Origin: Pyrus communis
Taxonomy: Eukaryota; Streptophyta; Magnoliopsida; Rosales; Rosaceae
Reading direction: 5' to 3'
NCBI RefSeq assembly: GCF_963583255.1
Contig: NC_084808.1
Span: 28,104,300 to 28,168,299 of the forward strand
Length of the DNA: 64,000 nt
Shown: one piece after another, positions 11,959 to 24,239 of the stretch
Numbering within the stretch: position 1 is the first letter of the stretch
Layout of the letters: each line of letters begins with the position of its first letter
Notes under the pieces: model-generated
What the model was told of the DNA's origin: nothing
Databases searched by the model: none
The model's input: only the letters and a program-made list of their open reading frames with translations
Made by a program: the position numbers and the translations under genes

Positions 11959-12285
11959 ATACCGAGATTGAATGTAAAAAGATGATATACTATTCAGTTT
12001 CTTTTGCTCTATCAACCTTTTATATACTGAATGTTGGTAGTATTTACATTCCAACTTACATATGATTTGTCAGCTTTGGTTGCTTGACTAGTATTTTCTC
12101 AGTATAATTTCTGTTTATATACAGTAGTATTGATTTGTCAGCCTTGCAGGCGGATTTCGATCCATTCTTTTTCGGCCTTGATTGATGCCTCTTGCTGAAA
12201 CTTCCTTTCTCCTTATGATCACAAAGCCAATACCAGATTCTTATTTTCGAATTTATCACTTCGATTTGCTGGTGTTGGACTGAAT

Positions 12286-13727
12286 TTAGCGAACACGAAT
12301 GAAATGGGGCTGGGGCTCCGGCTCAAGCTGCAGGATTGTTGGCTCTGTTTCTTCATCTGAGGAGGTTGCTGATGAACTCGAAAGATCCTGATCGAATTTC
12401 ACCAGCCATATCAACATATGAACTAGTTAGTGCATTGTTAACATACTAATTGGTTAGCGTTAACATGCATGCACAAATACTAGGAAGAGAATGCAAATAC
12501 GTACTTGGTGGCTTCGCCGACGCTGAAGAGCAGTTACTGCCATCAACATTGCATAGATTGGCAAGACAATCCCAACAGTTCGTAATAGTAACAACTGCAC
12601 AAACACGAGTGAGAAATTAATCGAAGGTCAGATGTGTAGATGCTGTACCTTTCACCTTATTGATCTTGAAATTAATGACGCAGGGTTGAAGCTAGTTCAT
12701 AGATGTTTTTACCATAACAAGTGGGAGAGAGTACTCTTTGTTTCCGCTGATGATGAGAGGAAGCGTATGCCGGAGAATAAGCAGAACCATGAACTGCTTG
12801 CACACCATGAAAAAACACCAAAACATGTTCAGATATGATCACCAGGATAAGAAAATGCAGAATTCATCAGCTTAATTATTATTTTCTCGAGGAAGAGAGA
12901 TTACAATGAAAGCGAGCCAACGACAGCAGCACACATTTCTTGCAGTAGAAGCTGAGTAATCATCATAGCCAGGGTTAAGATAATCGCGATCAGTTGCAAC
13001 CATTGCTATGATTCGCGGACTGTCCCTTCTCGAAATCTCCCAGTTTCCCCTGTTATTAAAACAAAAATCGATTCAGAAAGAGACGTACTTGCAAAAAGCC
13101 TCATCGCTTGGAGATTATAATTTACCTGAAGTTCATAGGTATACGCCCCAATTGAAACAGCGGAGGAGGAGCTGTGTAACCAGGCTTGAATTGCTGATGG
13201 CATATCTCACAAACTGTGTCACCTTTTTCATTACACCACCTCTGTACACATCTTCTGTGGGCGTACTGCAAGATTAGGACACCAGTGAAATTCAATTTCG
13301 ACCACGGAAACACACACGAAATTCAAATGTGGGACGAGGAATGAACGATACATCTTTAACTTTTGAGTTGTTCTGGTTAGAATTCATTAATCCTCGAAAG
13401 GACGACAAGGATGTCACACAACAAAATTGAAGTTTAAGAATTAGGGGATTGGCAATGAGATTTACTGACCCTTAAGCTGCCACAACAAGAGCACGGTGTC
13501 TCCATGTTTGAATCCTGATCTTCATCCTGGCATATCCTGCATTCTGCTAGCTCCCCACGAGGGGAAGAGACATCTTTAAAATCGATTTTCTGACAAGAGA
13601 CATCGATTTTCCTATCTTCGAGCGCTGAGGATGCGGCTTGCATCGATCTGTTTCTGCTCTCGATCGCAGCTTCTAGCGTGGTTTCAGTGATCAATCGATC
13701 CACCAACAATACAAAGTGCTCCCCCAT
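12286..13727 (-). CDS. RINGv (MARCH-type) E3 ubiquitin ligase with membrane helices
   Basis: Membrane-anchored ubiquitin ligase. Six coding exons: 13727-13470, 13265-13126, 13049-12905, 12793-12713, 12594-12505, 12387-12286. They join to 271 residues. The start MGEHFVLLVDRLITE is the family's conserved N-terminus, and an upstream in-frame GTG is not a plausible start. The C4HC3 RINGv finger is complete: C63, C66, C79, C81, H89, C92, C105, C108. A plant-specific block (FKPGYTAPPP, then GNWEISRRD) follows, and then two or three hydrophobic segments in about residues 175-230. The tail is acidic and proline-rich. A leader intron is likely, with a GTAAGT donor near 14230. The last gene before a long spacer. 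Confidence 0.9.
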
Positions 13728-14370
13728 CCTTAAAATCTCCACAACAAACAGAGGAATTCACAATGTTTCAAGGAAACCCCCTAGAGAATATACAAATCCA
13801 TTTTGGTTACTACATGACAATTGAGCTATATTGAAAAATATAGAATACATAATTCACTACAACAAGAAGCAGAATTCAACGAAAGAACGTGCACGGATTT
13901 AAATTCTTTGAACATATTTGGAAGGCACTCTATCTAACAATTGAATCGCGGCTATCAGTACGTATGACATATGGATACAGGTAAAACAGTGAAGCTCGAA
14001 ACGACACGAACCAGCTAAAAATTGAACCAAAACAGAGGTGCCCCTTTAAAAGCAACAAAATTAAGTGAAAGTAGAGAAATCTCAATGATTAACAAAAAGA
14101 AAGAAAAAGAAAAGGAAGAAGAAAGTACCCAGAAAAGAGAACAAAGTGAGATGCCAGAAAGTTGATACCTTTATGAAAACCAAGGCCTCAAAGGCATCAA
14201 GAAAACAGGGAAGGAAGAATCTGAGACTTACACGGAGAAGTTAGGGTATCCTGGAAGCCAAGAGATTGAGTGACTTGTTTGTGGGAGCTCAATTCACAAG
14301 ACAAATAGTATTGCATCTTAATCCAAGACTAATTAACATGTGTGTTCTAAGTTAGTGGCGTTAATACAAC

Positions 14371-14463
14371 TCTCTCTCTCTCTCTCCCTCTCTCTCTCTC
14401 TCTAATTGTGCAAGATTGTTCATGTTGATGTGTTGTATTTATATATGGATTAAGAGTAAGCTT

Positions 14464-14501
<38 letters not shown>
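14371..14501. repeat. (CT)n and (GA)n microsatellites in inverted arrangement
   Basis: A CT tract at 14371-14403 and a GA tract at 14464-14501 are separated by about 60 bp, so the stretch can fold back on itself. They lie upstream of the RINGv ligase gene. Confidence 0.85.
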
Positions 14502-14549
14502 TTCTAACGGGAAGGCCAAGCTTCTGCGACTTCCACGATTCCATTACTT

Positions 14550-16230
14550 TAACCGTTATTGCCGTTTTAGGTTTTCATCAACTTAACTTTCAAGGTAATT
14601 TTCATTTGTGTACACCATTTTTTCATCTGCATACGTCTAATAACTATGAAGTTTGTATTGAGTAAATCAAATGAAAGCCGAGGAACCTAACTAAACATGA
14701 ATATGTGGAAGAAAGAAAAGTTGCGTCGAAATTGCTTAACTAAGGTTTTTTTGTCCAAAGGCATACGTTGGAGATTAGTCGGTCAATTCAATGTGCTATT
14801 TTTGCAATAAGTTTGAACATTCCCGTAAATTGGACTAATTCAGATCATATTGATAAAACGTACATTTGTCGTAATATTTAGTCTAAGATAAATATATACA
14901 ATTCAATGATTTGATTACAATACTTGCATGTATTTTAACTCATGATTATTTATGATTGCATTGAATATGCATGTTCACGTAAATACATTTGACGGTGAAA
15001 TGATAATTACATTAAATATATTTAAGTATGTTATATCCAATCTCGCAATTCAAATCTTAAAGTAAAATGAGTGGGGAGGAGATCATGTAGGCAACCAAAG
15101 TCAAAGATTATTTTTAGGTAAGCTTGACGTTGATCTCCGAGTTAGAAGACATTTTGACTTAAGAAAGCAACATTGGCTCTATATGTTTGACACGTGTTTG
15201 GTCGACCCCTATGGGAGGAGCTCTGGTGAGTTCCCCAAATTGTCGTGTTTGGTTGACAATGATCAAATTAACTCCTTATCTCTTTGATTAATCATAATTT
15301 GGTTGGTAACAGTCCCACAGATTAGATATTAGAAGTTCGGGAGTTCTATCCTCAACATGTATGGATCCCAAGAATCTCCTAATTCAACTTAACAATTACA
15401 TCATAATATGAAGATGCATAATAAATTTTTATTAATAAAAAGAATTAATGATCTTGCAAAAGAGTTGGTGAAGCCCAGAGGTGTGCAAGTTAAAAGTTAG
15501 TGTATAAACTTCTTACATTGGTTTTGATGTTACTGATCGCAAGGGCTTCGGTGAAGAAGGCTTTTTTTGCTATTAAGATTGTGAAAATACCATTGTGTAA
15601 CAAAATGAGAGATCAATAGTTTACTGATATTATGGTTGTTTACATTGAGATATGTATTTACTTTTATTGATAATGAGCTTATTATGTGACATTTTCATGA
15701 TATGAAACCTCATCGGCAACAATTGTAACTTTTTGTAGTGAATAGTGATTAAACTATGGACATTACTATAAAAGAATTTGATTGTTGTCATATTTTCTAA
15801 CCTTGCACTCTTTTAAATTTGTCCATCCCTGAATAATTTCTGACTTCCCTAGTTATTAGGACCATATATTTCCTTTTTCCGTGCATGGAGGTAGCCAGGA
15901 GAAACCTCAAACTCAAAGTGATTCGTTATAGATGTTCATGCATAATTAGATGCTTTATCACGACTTATTAATATTTTAATTAATTATTGACCATTAATTT
16001 AACATTAGGGTTTTGTCCATAAGCTGGAGGAGGGCCAGCCACATTCGAGTCCTGAACTGTCGCATCACCAAAACCAATTTTCATCTCCTTTTTCGTGACC
16101 TAAACCATATTTAAATTAAAACATTAGACTAATAATTTGGTATTATCTTTTTCTAGGTATACTTTAAGAAGGTACGGTGTGGTTGATCAACAAACATTTA
16201 TTGGATTTTGCAGGACGTCGACTGAAAGAG
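14550..16230. other. gene-free AT-rich spacer
   Basis: About 1.7 kb with stops in all frames and no recognisable domain or RNA. Confidence 0.5.
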
Positions 16231-16237
16231 CATCAAA

Positions 16238-16396
16238 TATTATTAGGAAGTTTTAATGGAATACTTCCGGTACTGTTTATTTTTAACAAAAAATCACATT
16301 TTTACATTTTCTTGGTACTATTCACTATACTGTTATTTGTCATTTTTCATTAAAACTAATTTTTTTTTAAAATTTTTCGTTAGTTTTCCTATCCTC
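16238..16396 (+). mobile_element. MITE, GGTACTGTTTA family (copy 1)
   Basis: About 160 bp with the family landmarks: AGTTTTAATGGAA, CCGGTACTGTTTATTTTTAAC, a central TTGGTACTATTCACT, and a terminal TTCGTTAGTTTTCCT. The same family recurs five more times in this window (32.3-34.0 kb and 41.0 kb). It is a very common apple-type short repeat. Confidence 0.7.
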
Positions 16397-16639
16397 ATTA
16401 TTATTTGACTTGTCGAATCAATTAGTTTCTAATTTATTTGCATAAATAAATTAAATAATTAAAGTACGTGGACTAATTAAGACGCATACGTTTAATTGGT
16501 GCATGTTGCATGATGGAGATGGAATGGAGAGCTGAGTAGGTGGGCTGACGATTGACTTTCTCATGCCATGCATCAGACTTCCTTCAATTATTAAATGGCG
16601 GTCATTGAATCTTTATTGGTTTGATGATTAGACACTCTC

Positions 16640-17060
16640 ATAAGAGCATGTTCAGCTCATGTTCGAAAGTCGGGCAAATAGCCAATTATTACCCAAAACT
16701 CAAGAAAAATGCTCCAGCCCATGACCCAAGGACAGGGAATTAAGTGGGCCCAAGCCTGCCGGACAAACCAAGGCCATCAGGCAATTCGTGCCCACCCTCT
16801 TGTCTGAGTTTTATCTAATGTCATGATGACGTCAGACACGTTCTTCTTTTCATGTGTTACACAAGCGTGGGTGGCGCATCAAGAGACAAAAAAACAATGT
16901 CGAGACGATGGTGCATGTTGTGGAACACATAGCAGAAGCTGGTCATTGGATTTCCAATTGTCATATAATCCAACGATCCGTATTAATTTGGTTTTTTTTA
17001 AGGTTAAAATTTTCTTTACAGTAGGTTCGACCGCATGCTACAGATGAACGACATACGGAT
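16640..17060. other. spacer with possible Harbinger-type MITE end
   Basis: Begins with an AGAGCATGTTCAGC-like end resembling Harbinger-type termini. I cannot find the matching right end. No gene is seen. Confidence 0.25.
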
Positions 17061-17089
17061 TAGAGCTGTAATATAAACAGGAACGCCTC

Positions 17090-17860
17090 CTCAAAATAAC
17101 AGGGATGCTGGCTAGGACTGGTTCAATTGGTGTTCTAGCTGGGCCTTTGTAAGCGTAAGCTATTTAAGTAGGCTCGAGAAGGGCGTAACTTCGCTCAGCG
17201 AAATGGCCTTACTATTATATTAGTAAAGCGCTAGCGCCCAACCTATGGGCTTTGAGGGGATATGGGAAGGGAAGAAAACACAAAGATGGTTACTCATTTT
17301 AGGAACATGGCTTGTTCATTCACTTGCTCATGAACTCACAGCTTCGCCAAAAGCGACAACGTCAAAAGTGGAAATTCATTTTGATCAACTAGGTTTATTT
17401 CCTGGTTGCCTTACTCATTTAGGGCTCAGTCTGACTTTTGCATCATGAAATTGCGTAGAGTCATATGCGAATCTCCAACTAGTTCGAATTCAAACATGAC
17501 CACTAGATTGGACTAGAGACTTCCTCTTGCTGAGCCTTTCAAACTAGGCGGGTCTGGTTAAAGGAGGCAGAGCTTAAGGCTTAAGCTGCATGAATAAGGA
17601 ACGAATCCTCCAGCCAATAAGAGAGTCTTTTTCGAGGGTTGCGAGACCCCCTCGACCTTGCCAAAAGAAAACATTTTCTCGAGACAGAGATATGACCTCG
17701 CTACCAGAGTTTTAACTCCAGTTTAGTTTGGACTAAACTTATGAAGCAACTTAAATCGTTTCAAGGGTGCGGTTTGGAACCCAGTAACTTTACATCTAGC
17801 GAGAGTCGCATATGAACAGCATCCATAATTGTATACAGTAAAAAAGTTATTCTTCGAAGT
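17090..17860. other. probable organelle (mitochondrial) DNA insert
   Basis: This stretch differs from its surroundings. It is less AT-rich, lacks poly-A/T runs, and contains phrases such as TTAGTAAAGCGCTAGCGCC and CGTAACTTCGCTCAGCG that look like plant mitochondrial intergenic DNA. An open frame (17245-17448) within it has no recognised function. The call rests on composition and recollection only. Confidence 0.35.
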
Positions 17861-18357
17861 TGTGCTAATGGTTGGTGGTAGTGGTGTATGGTAAGAGGAC
17901 TAACAATAAGGGGGGAGCGCAACGACGAAAGCACGGTCACCGGTGGCCCTCATCCTTCTCGACACTATCGAACCGCATCCGTCAGCTTTTCTATCTCCAC
18001 AGTGCTGACCTGCGCTTTCCCACCTACTTCACCGACGAGTCGGAGACTTAGCCTGATATTGCCAACCACTTCAACCCGGAAGAGATGCTTCACTGCGGAA
18101 GGGGTATTACAGTAATTAAGTTGAACACAAACCGCCAAACAACTCGTCGTAACGAACACCAGAGCATCAACAAACCCGCTCACGCCACGCGTCCACTTTT
18201 TACCGCCAAATTCAAGAACCAACCGTCTCTAAATTTACATCGAATGCCACTTTCACTCTCACTCGCACTCTGCAACTGCAGTCCAACGAAATCCCACTCC
18301 AAGAAACCAAACTTCCTCCTTTTGATTCTTGAAGCTCCTCCACACAACCACCCATCA

Positions 18358-19389
18358 ATGGCGGAGCCGCTTCTCGTTTTCATCATCCTCCTCTCACTCC
18401 TCTCTTTCTCATCCGCCCTCCCCGCCCAGGCCGTCCAAGATGCCGCCGAAATCCTCTCTGATTCTGGCTACGTCTCCATGGCGATGACTCTTGAGCTCGT
18501 CTCCGAGTCCCTCATCCCTCAGTCCCCCTCGCTTACCATCTTCGCTCCGCCGGACTCTGCCTTCACCAAATCAGGTCAACCTGCCCTCTCTCTGTTCCAG
18601 TACCACTTCTGCCTTCTTCCCCTGCCCCTCCAAACCCTCAAATCCCTCCCCCCCGGCACCAAGATCCCGACTTTACTCTCCGGCCACTCTCTCTCCGTCA
18701 CCACTCCCCCCTCCGGCGTTCCAATTTCGCTCAACAACGTCAAGATCACTTCCGGGTCGCCTATCTACGACGACGGGTTCCTCATCATTTTCGGAATCGA
18801 GAACTTCTTCGACCTCAATTTTCATCTCCCGACGCCGACTCGGATCCCCATTCCAGATCCGGTTTGTGGGTCTTCATCCCCAGCGCCCTCCGCCAACGGC
18901 ACAGCCACAGCTGGGTTTCCCGGAGCTTCCTGGTTCGAAGAAGCGAGTGAGATGCTGAGGTCCCATGGCTACAATGTCATGGCGTCGTTCGTCGATCTGC
19001 AACTTCTTGGCTTCAAGAACGCGAATCCGATGACCGTGTTCGCTCCTCTCGACCAAGCGATGGACAACCCACTGCAAGAATCCTCGATCTTTCTCCGACA
19101 CGTCGTTCCGTGCCGGCTGATGTGGAGCGATTTGGCGGGTTTCAATGACGGCGTTGTGCTTCCAACGTATATGCAGGGTTTCACCATCACAATCTCGAGG
19201 AACGGCGACGTTTTGCTGCTGAATGGAGTTCCGGTCTTCTCCGCCAACATGTATTACGGCGACACCTTCGTCGTTCACGGCCTCCGCGAGACTCTTGCGA
19301 TGCCGGAGACGCCGGAAGATGCCGATGAGTCTTCGCCGGGAAGTGGAAGAACCGACGATGAGGTGCCTTTTGATAATACTGAATTTTGA
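18358..19389 (+). CDS. fasciclin-like (FAS1 domain) secreted protein, FLA19/20/21-like
   Basis: Extracellular adhesion-type protein. Intronless, 343 residues from the ATG at 18358. That start is chosen because a signal peptide follows at once (MAEPLLVFIILLSLLSFSSA). The open frame runs on upstream to 18085, but that part is not signal-like. Two FAS1 repeats are seen. The first is at about 22-150, with TIFAPPDSAF and a weak YH motif. The second is at about 190-310, with MTVFAPLDQAM, LRHVVPCRL and FVVHGL. A Pro/Ser/Ala linker and a possible N-glycan site (NGT) lie between them. The C-terminus is acidic with no hydrophobic tail, so a GPI anchor is unlikely. Confidence 0.85.
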   Translation: MAEPLLVFIILLSLLSFSSALPAQAVQDAAEILSDSGYVSMAMTLELVSESLIPQSPSLTIFAPPDSAFTKSGQPALSLFQYHFCLLPLPLQTLKSLPPGTKIPTLLSGHSLSVTTPPSGVPISLNNVKITSGSPIYDDGFLIIFGIENFFDLNFHLPTPTRIPIPDPVCGSSSPAPSANGTATAGFPGASWFEEASEMLRSHGYNVMASFVDLQLLGFKNANPMTVFAPLDQAMDNPLQESSIFLRHVVPCRLMWSDLAGFNDGVVLPTYMQGFTITISRNGDVLLLNGVPVFSANMYYGDTFVVHGLRETLAMPETPEDADESSPGSGRTDDEVPFDNTEF

Positions 19390-20065
19390 GAGTCTGCTAA
19401 ATGTTGTCAAATTCTTGCAAACAAGTTCAATTTTTTACTGAAGAATTTTTCGGGTCGTTAGCTTTTTCTTGTAATTAGATGGAAAGTTGGTGACTTTTCT
19501 TGTAATTTTCACTGGTTCATTTTGTACCTGATGCCATTCAAAGGGGTCAAACCTAGCAAATGTAAAGATATCAGTTCAGTGAAAATTTCTAAAGTCTCCA
19601 GATTTTTATATGATTTATTTTGTGAGCAAATTTGAGGAAGTTCAGCAGATTAGTAAAATGCTCATGCCTCGTTTTAATAATTTCGATCGAAAGTGTGATC
19701 TTTTCGTTCAGTCATTCGATGAATGATCTTTTCCAAAACCGAGCTCTGCATTACCTCCGATTTTGTCGACGGTTTTACTCTAGCTGTAAATTTTCAAAAC
19801 TGAGATGATGAAGGCATACTCGGAGCAAAAGGCAAGACAGCGATGATCAACAATATCTAAATTGCTTTTACCATACACAAGAAACCAGATACAGGACTAG
19901 AATTGCTATGAGCTCCTAGGGCCCCCACAACTCGCAGTGGAACTTCGCTCCACTCGGTTTTTCTTTTTGATATTTCACTCGGAAAAATAATGACGATAAC
20001 AAACCCTAATTCTACAACCGATTTCTACTCTTTGAGACAATACATTGCTGCTGCTATTATTGCTG
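19390..20065. other. convergent 3' region
   Basis: Between the stop of the FAS1 gene and the stop of the convergent membrane-protein gene. Probably both 3' UTRs. GCTGCTGCTATTATTG-type repeats begin near 20046 and run into the Ser/Asn-rich tail of the next gene. Confidence 0.5.
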
Positions 20066-23000
20066 CTAGACTTCATTTGATGTGTCTGATGACAATACAT
20101 TGCTGCTGCTATTATTGGTATTATTGCTGGAACTGCTCCTTTGGCTCCTGCCTTTTATTGGTAAGGATAGTTTCACAAACTCTTCCTCCGTTCTGGGGCG
20201 GTTCGCATAAAGTATCCAGAGAACAAGGCACAGCAAGACTCCAACTGAAATCAGGGCCAATCCTGCATTCACAATTTTCAGGTAATGGTCCAGTGGAGGA
20301 CAGTAACTTGATGTGATTGTTCGAAATGTGTCTCGAACAAAATTACAATCCTGGAGGTTCAGTAAAGGCGGGGTGTAGTGCTGAAGCGCATAGCACTCGT
20401 TAACAGCTGCAACAAGCTGATTGTAGATGTCCGGGTTCACCCTTCCGACAGTTGTGCACATACCGGATGCTGAGACTTCACATATATACTTCTGCCAAAC
20501 CTGAAGAATTCACACAACCAATTGTTTCTCTAATCCATTAATTCCACAAATCAAGCAGCTTCCAGTAGAATATACAAAGACACCAAATTAATAGTCAAAG
20601 TCGACAATTCTTACCAAAGAAGCATTTGAAATAGACACCTCTTGATCCCCACACCGTCGGTCTCTCAGCTGAGAATCGTACGGGTAACAGAGAGGTGGCA
20701 TCAGAGGCCCCGACTGATTGTAATAGTATGGGTATGGACTCGCAGGGGAAGGATACGTATTGGCATAGGTATAGATGAACTGGTTGACAACATTTACAAT
20801 GTCAATGATAGTCTGCTTACTCTGACTAAGGGTCTTGTTCGTGGTTCTCTGGTCAACACATGGAAGGATGTTGCTAAGCGCTGTTTCAGCGTGAGGATGT
20901 TCTACCCATTCTTCCATGGCTACACAGGTGTCAGATACAGCACTGAAACACAATCGCCATAGAAATGTGTTGAGTTACGGATTCACTAGACAAGCAAATA
21001 AATACCTAAACAGAAACATTTCCATCAAAGATTACATGTTCTTACTTGTTGAGGATCACAAAAACTCCGGAAAGAATGAATGTAATTGCCACAAGTAGCC
21101 ATCCACTAACAATAAATCTGCAACAACATCACGGCTTTGTCAGACAGAAACATGAAAACACTCCAGAATGTGAAGAGTTGTAGAATTAGTACAAGCGCAG
21201 CAAAACGGCCAAGTAAAAGGGCAACTTACATGTGGATCGCATGTTGGTGCCTAAGGAGGGACAGAACTGCACAAGATACATCAATCAGTTGAAATTGAAA
21301 GTAGGCAAAAATATCAATAAACAAGAGGAACAAATAATAGATTTCATTCATCAGGTTGTTTAGGTTGTTACGTACAAAGACCAATCACAGCTAAGAGAAG
21401 CATCACTGCTGCTACGGTGATTAAAGATGAACGACTGCAGCAATCAACTCAAAATTAGTCCATTAAGAACATGGGGAGTCAGTATAACCCGTTAATTAAA
21501 TTGTAGAACCGAAGTTTATGGACACATACACAATATTGAAGACTCTTTTTACTTTAACAGAATTTTCACTTGTCTTCTCCGTTAGTGTGTCCGCTGCAGT
21601 GTTCAGATCCACATTCAGCTTGTCAATATCATCCATGACATCAGAAGGTAAGAAAACCTGGGCCACGTTAATAGCCTTCGCAAGGGTCAGATACCCTGTG
21701 ACATTTCTCAGGGTCTGCACAGTGTAGTCTGACTGGTTAACAACATAATTTAGAGTATGCATCACTTCGTCATGAAATTCATCTTGCCCAACAGAAAGAA
21801 GAATACATCCAGTCCTGTGTGATACAGTTTATCGTGTTAGAGCTGGGGCATAAGAGGCATAGACGGCCAATACTATCAGGTGCTGCCTAACCATAGTATG
21901 AAAACTTTCTAGACTACATAAAAATGCTCATTACACAATCTTAAGCCAAAAATACGAAGTTCAGATCATTACGCTGAAGCACATGTGAAGATCAGTAGCA
22001 TAATCAAGCATATCCTCTGCAAGCGGTGTGATCCTTCAGCTTTAATGTTTATCTTCCATCCACAGCAATGATGAACCACCAGTATCATGCCAAAAGCAAC
22101 AAACCACAGGACGGCAATAATGAAACCAACAGCACCCGTAAATCCAACAGACTGCAGAAACATAGCGATCACATTACTACGGAAATGATGGTAAACTTAT
22201 ATGCACAAGTAACAATATAATCCTTCAAAATTACTATTCACAAAGCTGTGGTTTATCCTTGTAAGTAACCACAACTTAAAACAACGGAACGAGAAGGGGC
22301 ATCAAGAGATGGATCTCACTATTTCATTATCAATTAAAACCTTCACATTGTAACAAGCATCACTTTTTTCGGGATTATTTCACACCACCCTCAAGTGGTG
22401 TAATGCTCACCCCTCCCATTTATCACAGTTAGACGAGTTTAATTTCAAGATCTGTGCAGTGTATAAACACAAATCTCAAAATATAAACTCAACCAACGGT
22501 GATGAATAGGGTGGTAAACATTACCCGTTGGTTGAATAGGGTGGTAAACATTACCATCACTTGAGGGCGATGACTAAATTTATCCTTTTTTTTCTTCCCT
22601 AAAATAGCATATCAATAAGGTAAAAGAAAGAACAAAAAATTCGTGACACAACAACCAAATTCTGCATCTTTAAACCAATACTGGAGGTCCACCAAAACAA
22701 TGCAACAAGGAATCAAGACTTACAGCCCAGTAATGCCGATCCACAATGTCCCAACCTCCCCGATAATGCTTAAACCTTCTGAGAATATCCGGCCTGTTGG
22801 TCCTTTTCGCCGCCAAAACAAGCGTACCTTGCGGTGCATCGCTTGAAGGCCCTGGAGATTGAGCAGTGTCCGAGATCCCATTTTTCCACGACCCCAGATT
22901 TTCATCCACTGCAAATACAACAGGCCAAAAAAATTACAAAGTTGGAAAGTTGCAAGATTTTCAGCAGCTGAGATTCAACCATTTAGACTTTAAAAAAGAC

Positions 23001-23522
23001 TCAAAATTTTTTATTCAAACGATATTCTAATCTAATCTACACAAACTACAGAGGGGGAATTCGAGCCTGGGTCTGAAAAATAAAAGCACTCAGAACTTTA
23101 GCAAACAGAAAAACCAAAGGAAAATAAGCATTTGAGTTCAAGCTACTCCAAGGCTATTGGTTTATCAAAGAAAAAGCATCTGCCCTGTTTGCTTGCTGAT
23201 CAAAAGTTAAAGCAATTGCGGCAGAAGGTTATGTATTTTCACATTTGTCTCGAAACCAAAACCAACAATGGCTCCAGAAAATCCAACTTTCCATTTCTTC
23301 TACGACTAAATCCTCCTCCGCAACCGGAAAAGCACACGAGATCCGATCCGTTTCAAAAACCGAATCCAGAAACGTACCTAGACTAAACTTGAGAAGGTCT
23401 CTGTGGGGTCCGAGTCCATTCCGAGTCAGACCCGACACGCAGCTAGTACAACCCAGAAAGAATAAGAAGAAGAAGAAGGAGAAGGGGAGAGAGGCGGGGG
23501 AGGAAACCGGCAAGCGCTCCAT
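20066..23522 (-). CDS. multi-pass membrane protein, At1g71110-like
   Basis: Plant family of unknown function with a tweety/prominin-like layout. Nine coding exons: 23522-23378, 22908-22724, 22151-21973, 21814-21530, 21434-21376, 21266-21230, 21117-21046, 20942-20615, 20500-20066. They join to 574 residues. A signal peptide (FFFFLFFLGCTSCVSG) comes first. Two helices follow (GFIIAVLWFVAFGMILVVHH and ICLIMLLIFTCASATGCILL), then a large loop, then two more helices (TVAAVMLLLAVIGL and GWLLVAITFILSGVFVIL). A second large loop rich in Cys and NxS/T sites comes next, and a last helix (VGVLLCLVLWILYA). The tail is Ser/Asn-rich and encoded by short repeats. Intron 2 carries a MITE. Gene structure is firm; function is unknown. 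Confidence 0.88.
22376..22590. mobile_element. MITE in intron of the membrane-protein gene
   Basis: About 215 bp. The left end ACCACCCTCAAGTGGTG is matched by the inverse ATCACTTGAGGGCGATG on the right. A 25-30 bp unit, GAATAGGGTGGTAAACATTA, is duplicated near the right end. It lies in the intron between 22151 and 22724. Confidence 0.5.
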
Positions 23523-24050
23523 TGGCAGAGTCTTTTGACACTCAGTTCACCAAAAATCTCAGACAGAAATCCGGATACGAATCGAACCCATTTCCAAGAT
23601 TTGGTTTTGGAAGAAAACCCAAATCTTGAAAAAGTGTAATTAACTAACAGTGTGTCAGTGTTGTAACATGATTACATTTCTTGGTGGCGAGGGAGATTTA
23701 TAAGAACCAACGTCACATGGGGAGGTGGGGCAAGTGAAGGCCGATGATTATAGAAGAGAAAAAACCGATAAAGGCGGGTGTGACTGCATTAAGCAAGCAA
23801 ACCCAACAGTCATGAACCCGTACCTCTCTGCTTTCCTACATATTTATTAATTTATTTATGCCCTTTTTCTAATTTTGTCCTTTCTGCTTCTTTTTTCATG
23901 TTTTTTTTTCTTTATTTTATTCTGTTTACTTTTATGGCATGTATTTGAAACACTAACATTAAGTCAGCATAGTAATTTATGAGTAGTCTTTTTTTTCTTT
24001 TTTTTTTATAAATCGAAAATATTCACAAAAACATTTCAGTTTGTCCTAAT
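23523..24050. promoter_or_regulatory. upstream region of the membrane-protein gene
   Basis: Contains the likely 5' leader and promoter of the minus-strand gene starting at 23522, then an AT-rich spacer. No clear TATA box was settled on. Confidence 0.35.
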
Positions 24051-24051
24051 A

Positions 24052-24231
24052 GCTATAATACGGTTTGCTTCAAAAAATAATAATAATAATAACTATAATA
24101 CGGTTTGCTTCAAAAAATAAATAATAAATAATAACTATAGTACGGTTTGCTTCAAAAAATAAATAATAAATAATAACTATAATACGGTTTGCTTCAAAAA
24201 AAAAAAATAATAATAACTATAGTACGGTTTA
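24052..24231. repeat. minisatellite, about 41-bp unit
   Basis: Four full and one partial tandem units, each with ACTATAATACGGTTTGCTTC followed by A-runs and AAT triplets. Unit lengths are 40, 43, 41 and 40 bp, varying by the AAT number. Confidence 0.9.
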
Positions 24232-24239
24232 CCAGTATC

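Noticed and set aside
13434..13742. RINGv protein starting five codons further upstream (MEILRMGEH..)
   Set aside because: The first codon there is GTG, not ATG. The family's conserved N-terminus begins at the ATG at 13727.
18085..18357. N-terminal extension of the FAS1 protein
   Set aside because: The frame is open, but a signal peptide begins at 18358 and must be N-terminal. The extension is most likely 5' leader.
18491..19410. Several long frames on both strands over the FAS1 gene
   Set aside because: The high GC content of this intronless gene opens all frames. Only one frame has signal peptide and FAS1 motifs.
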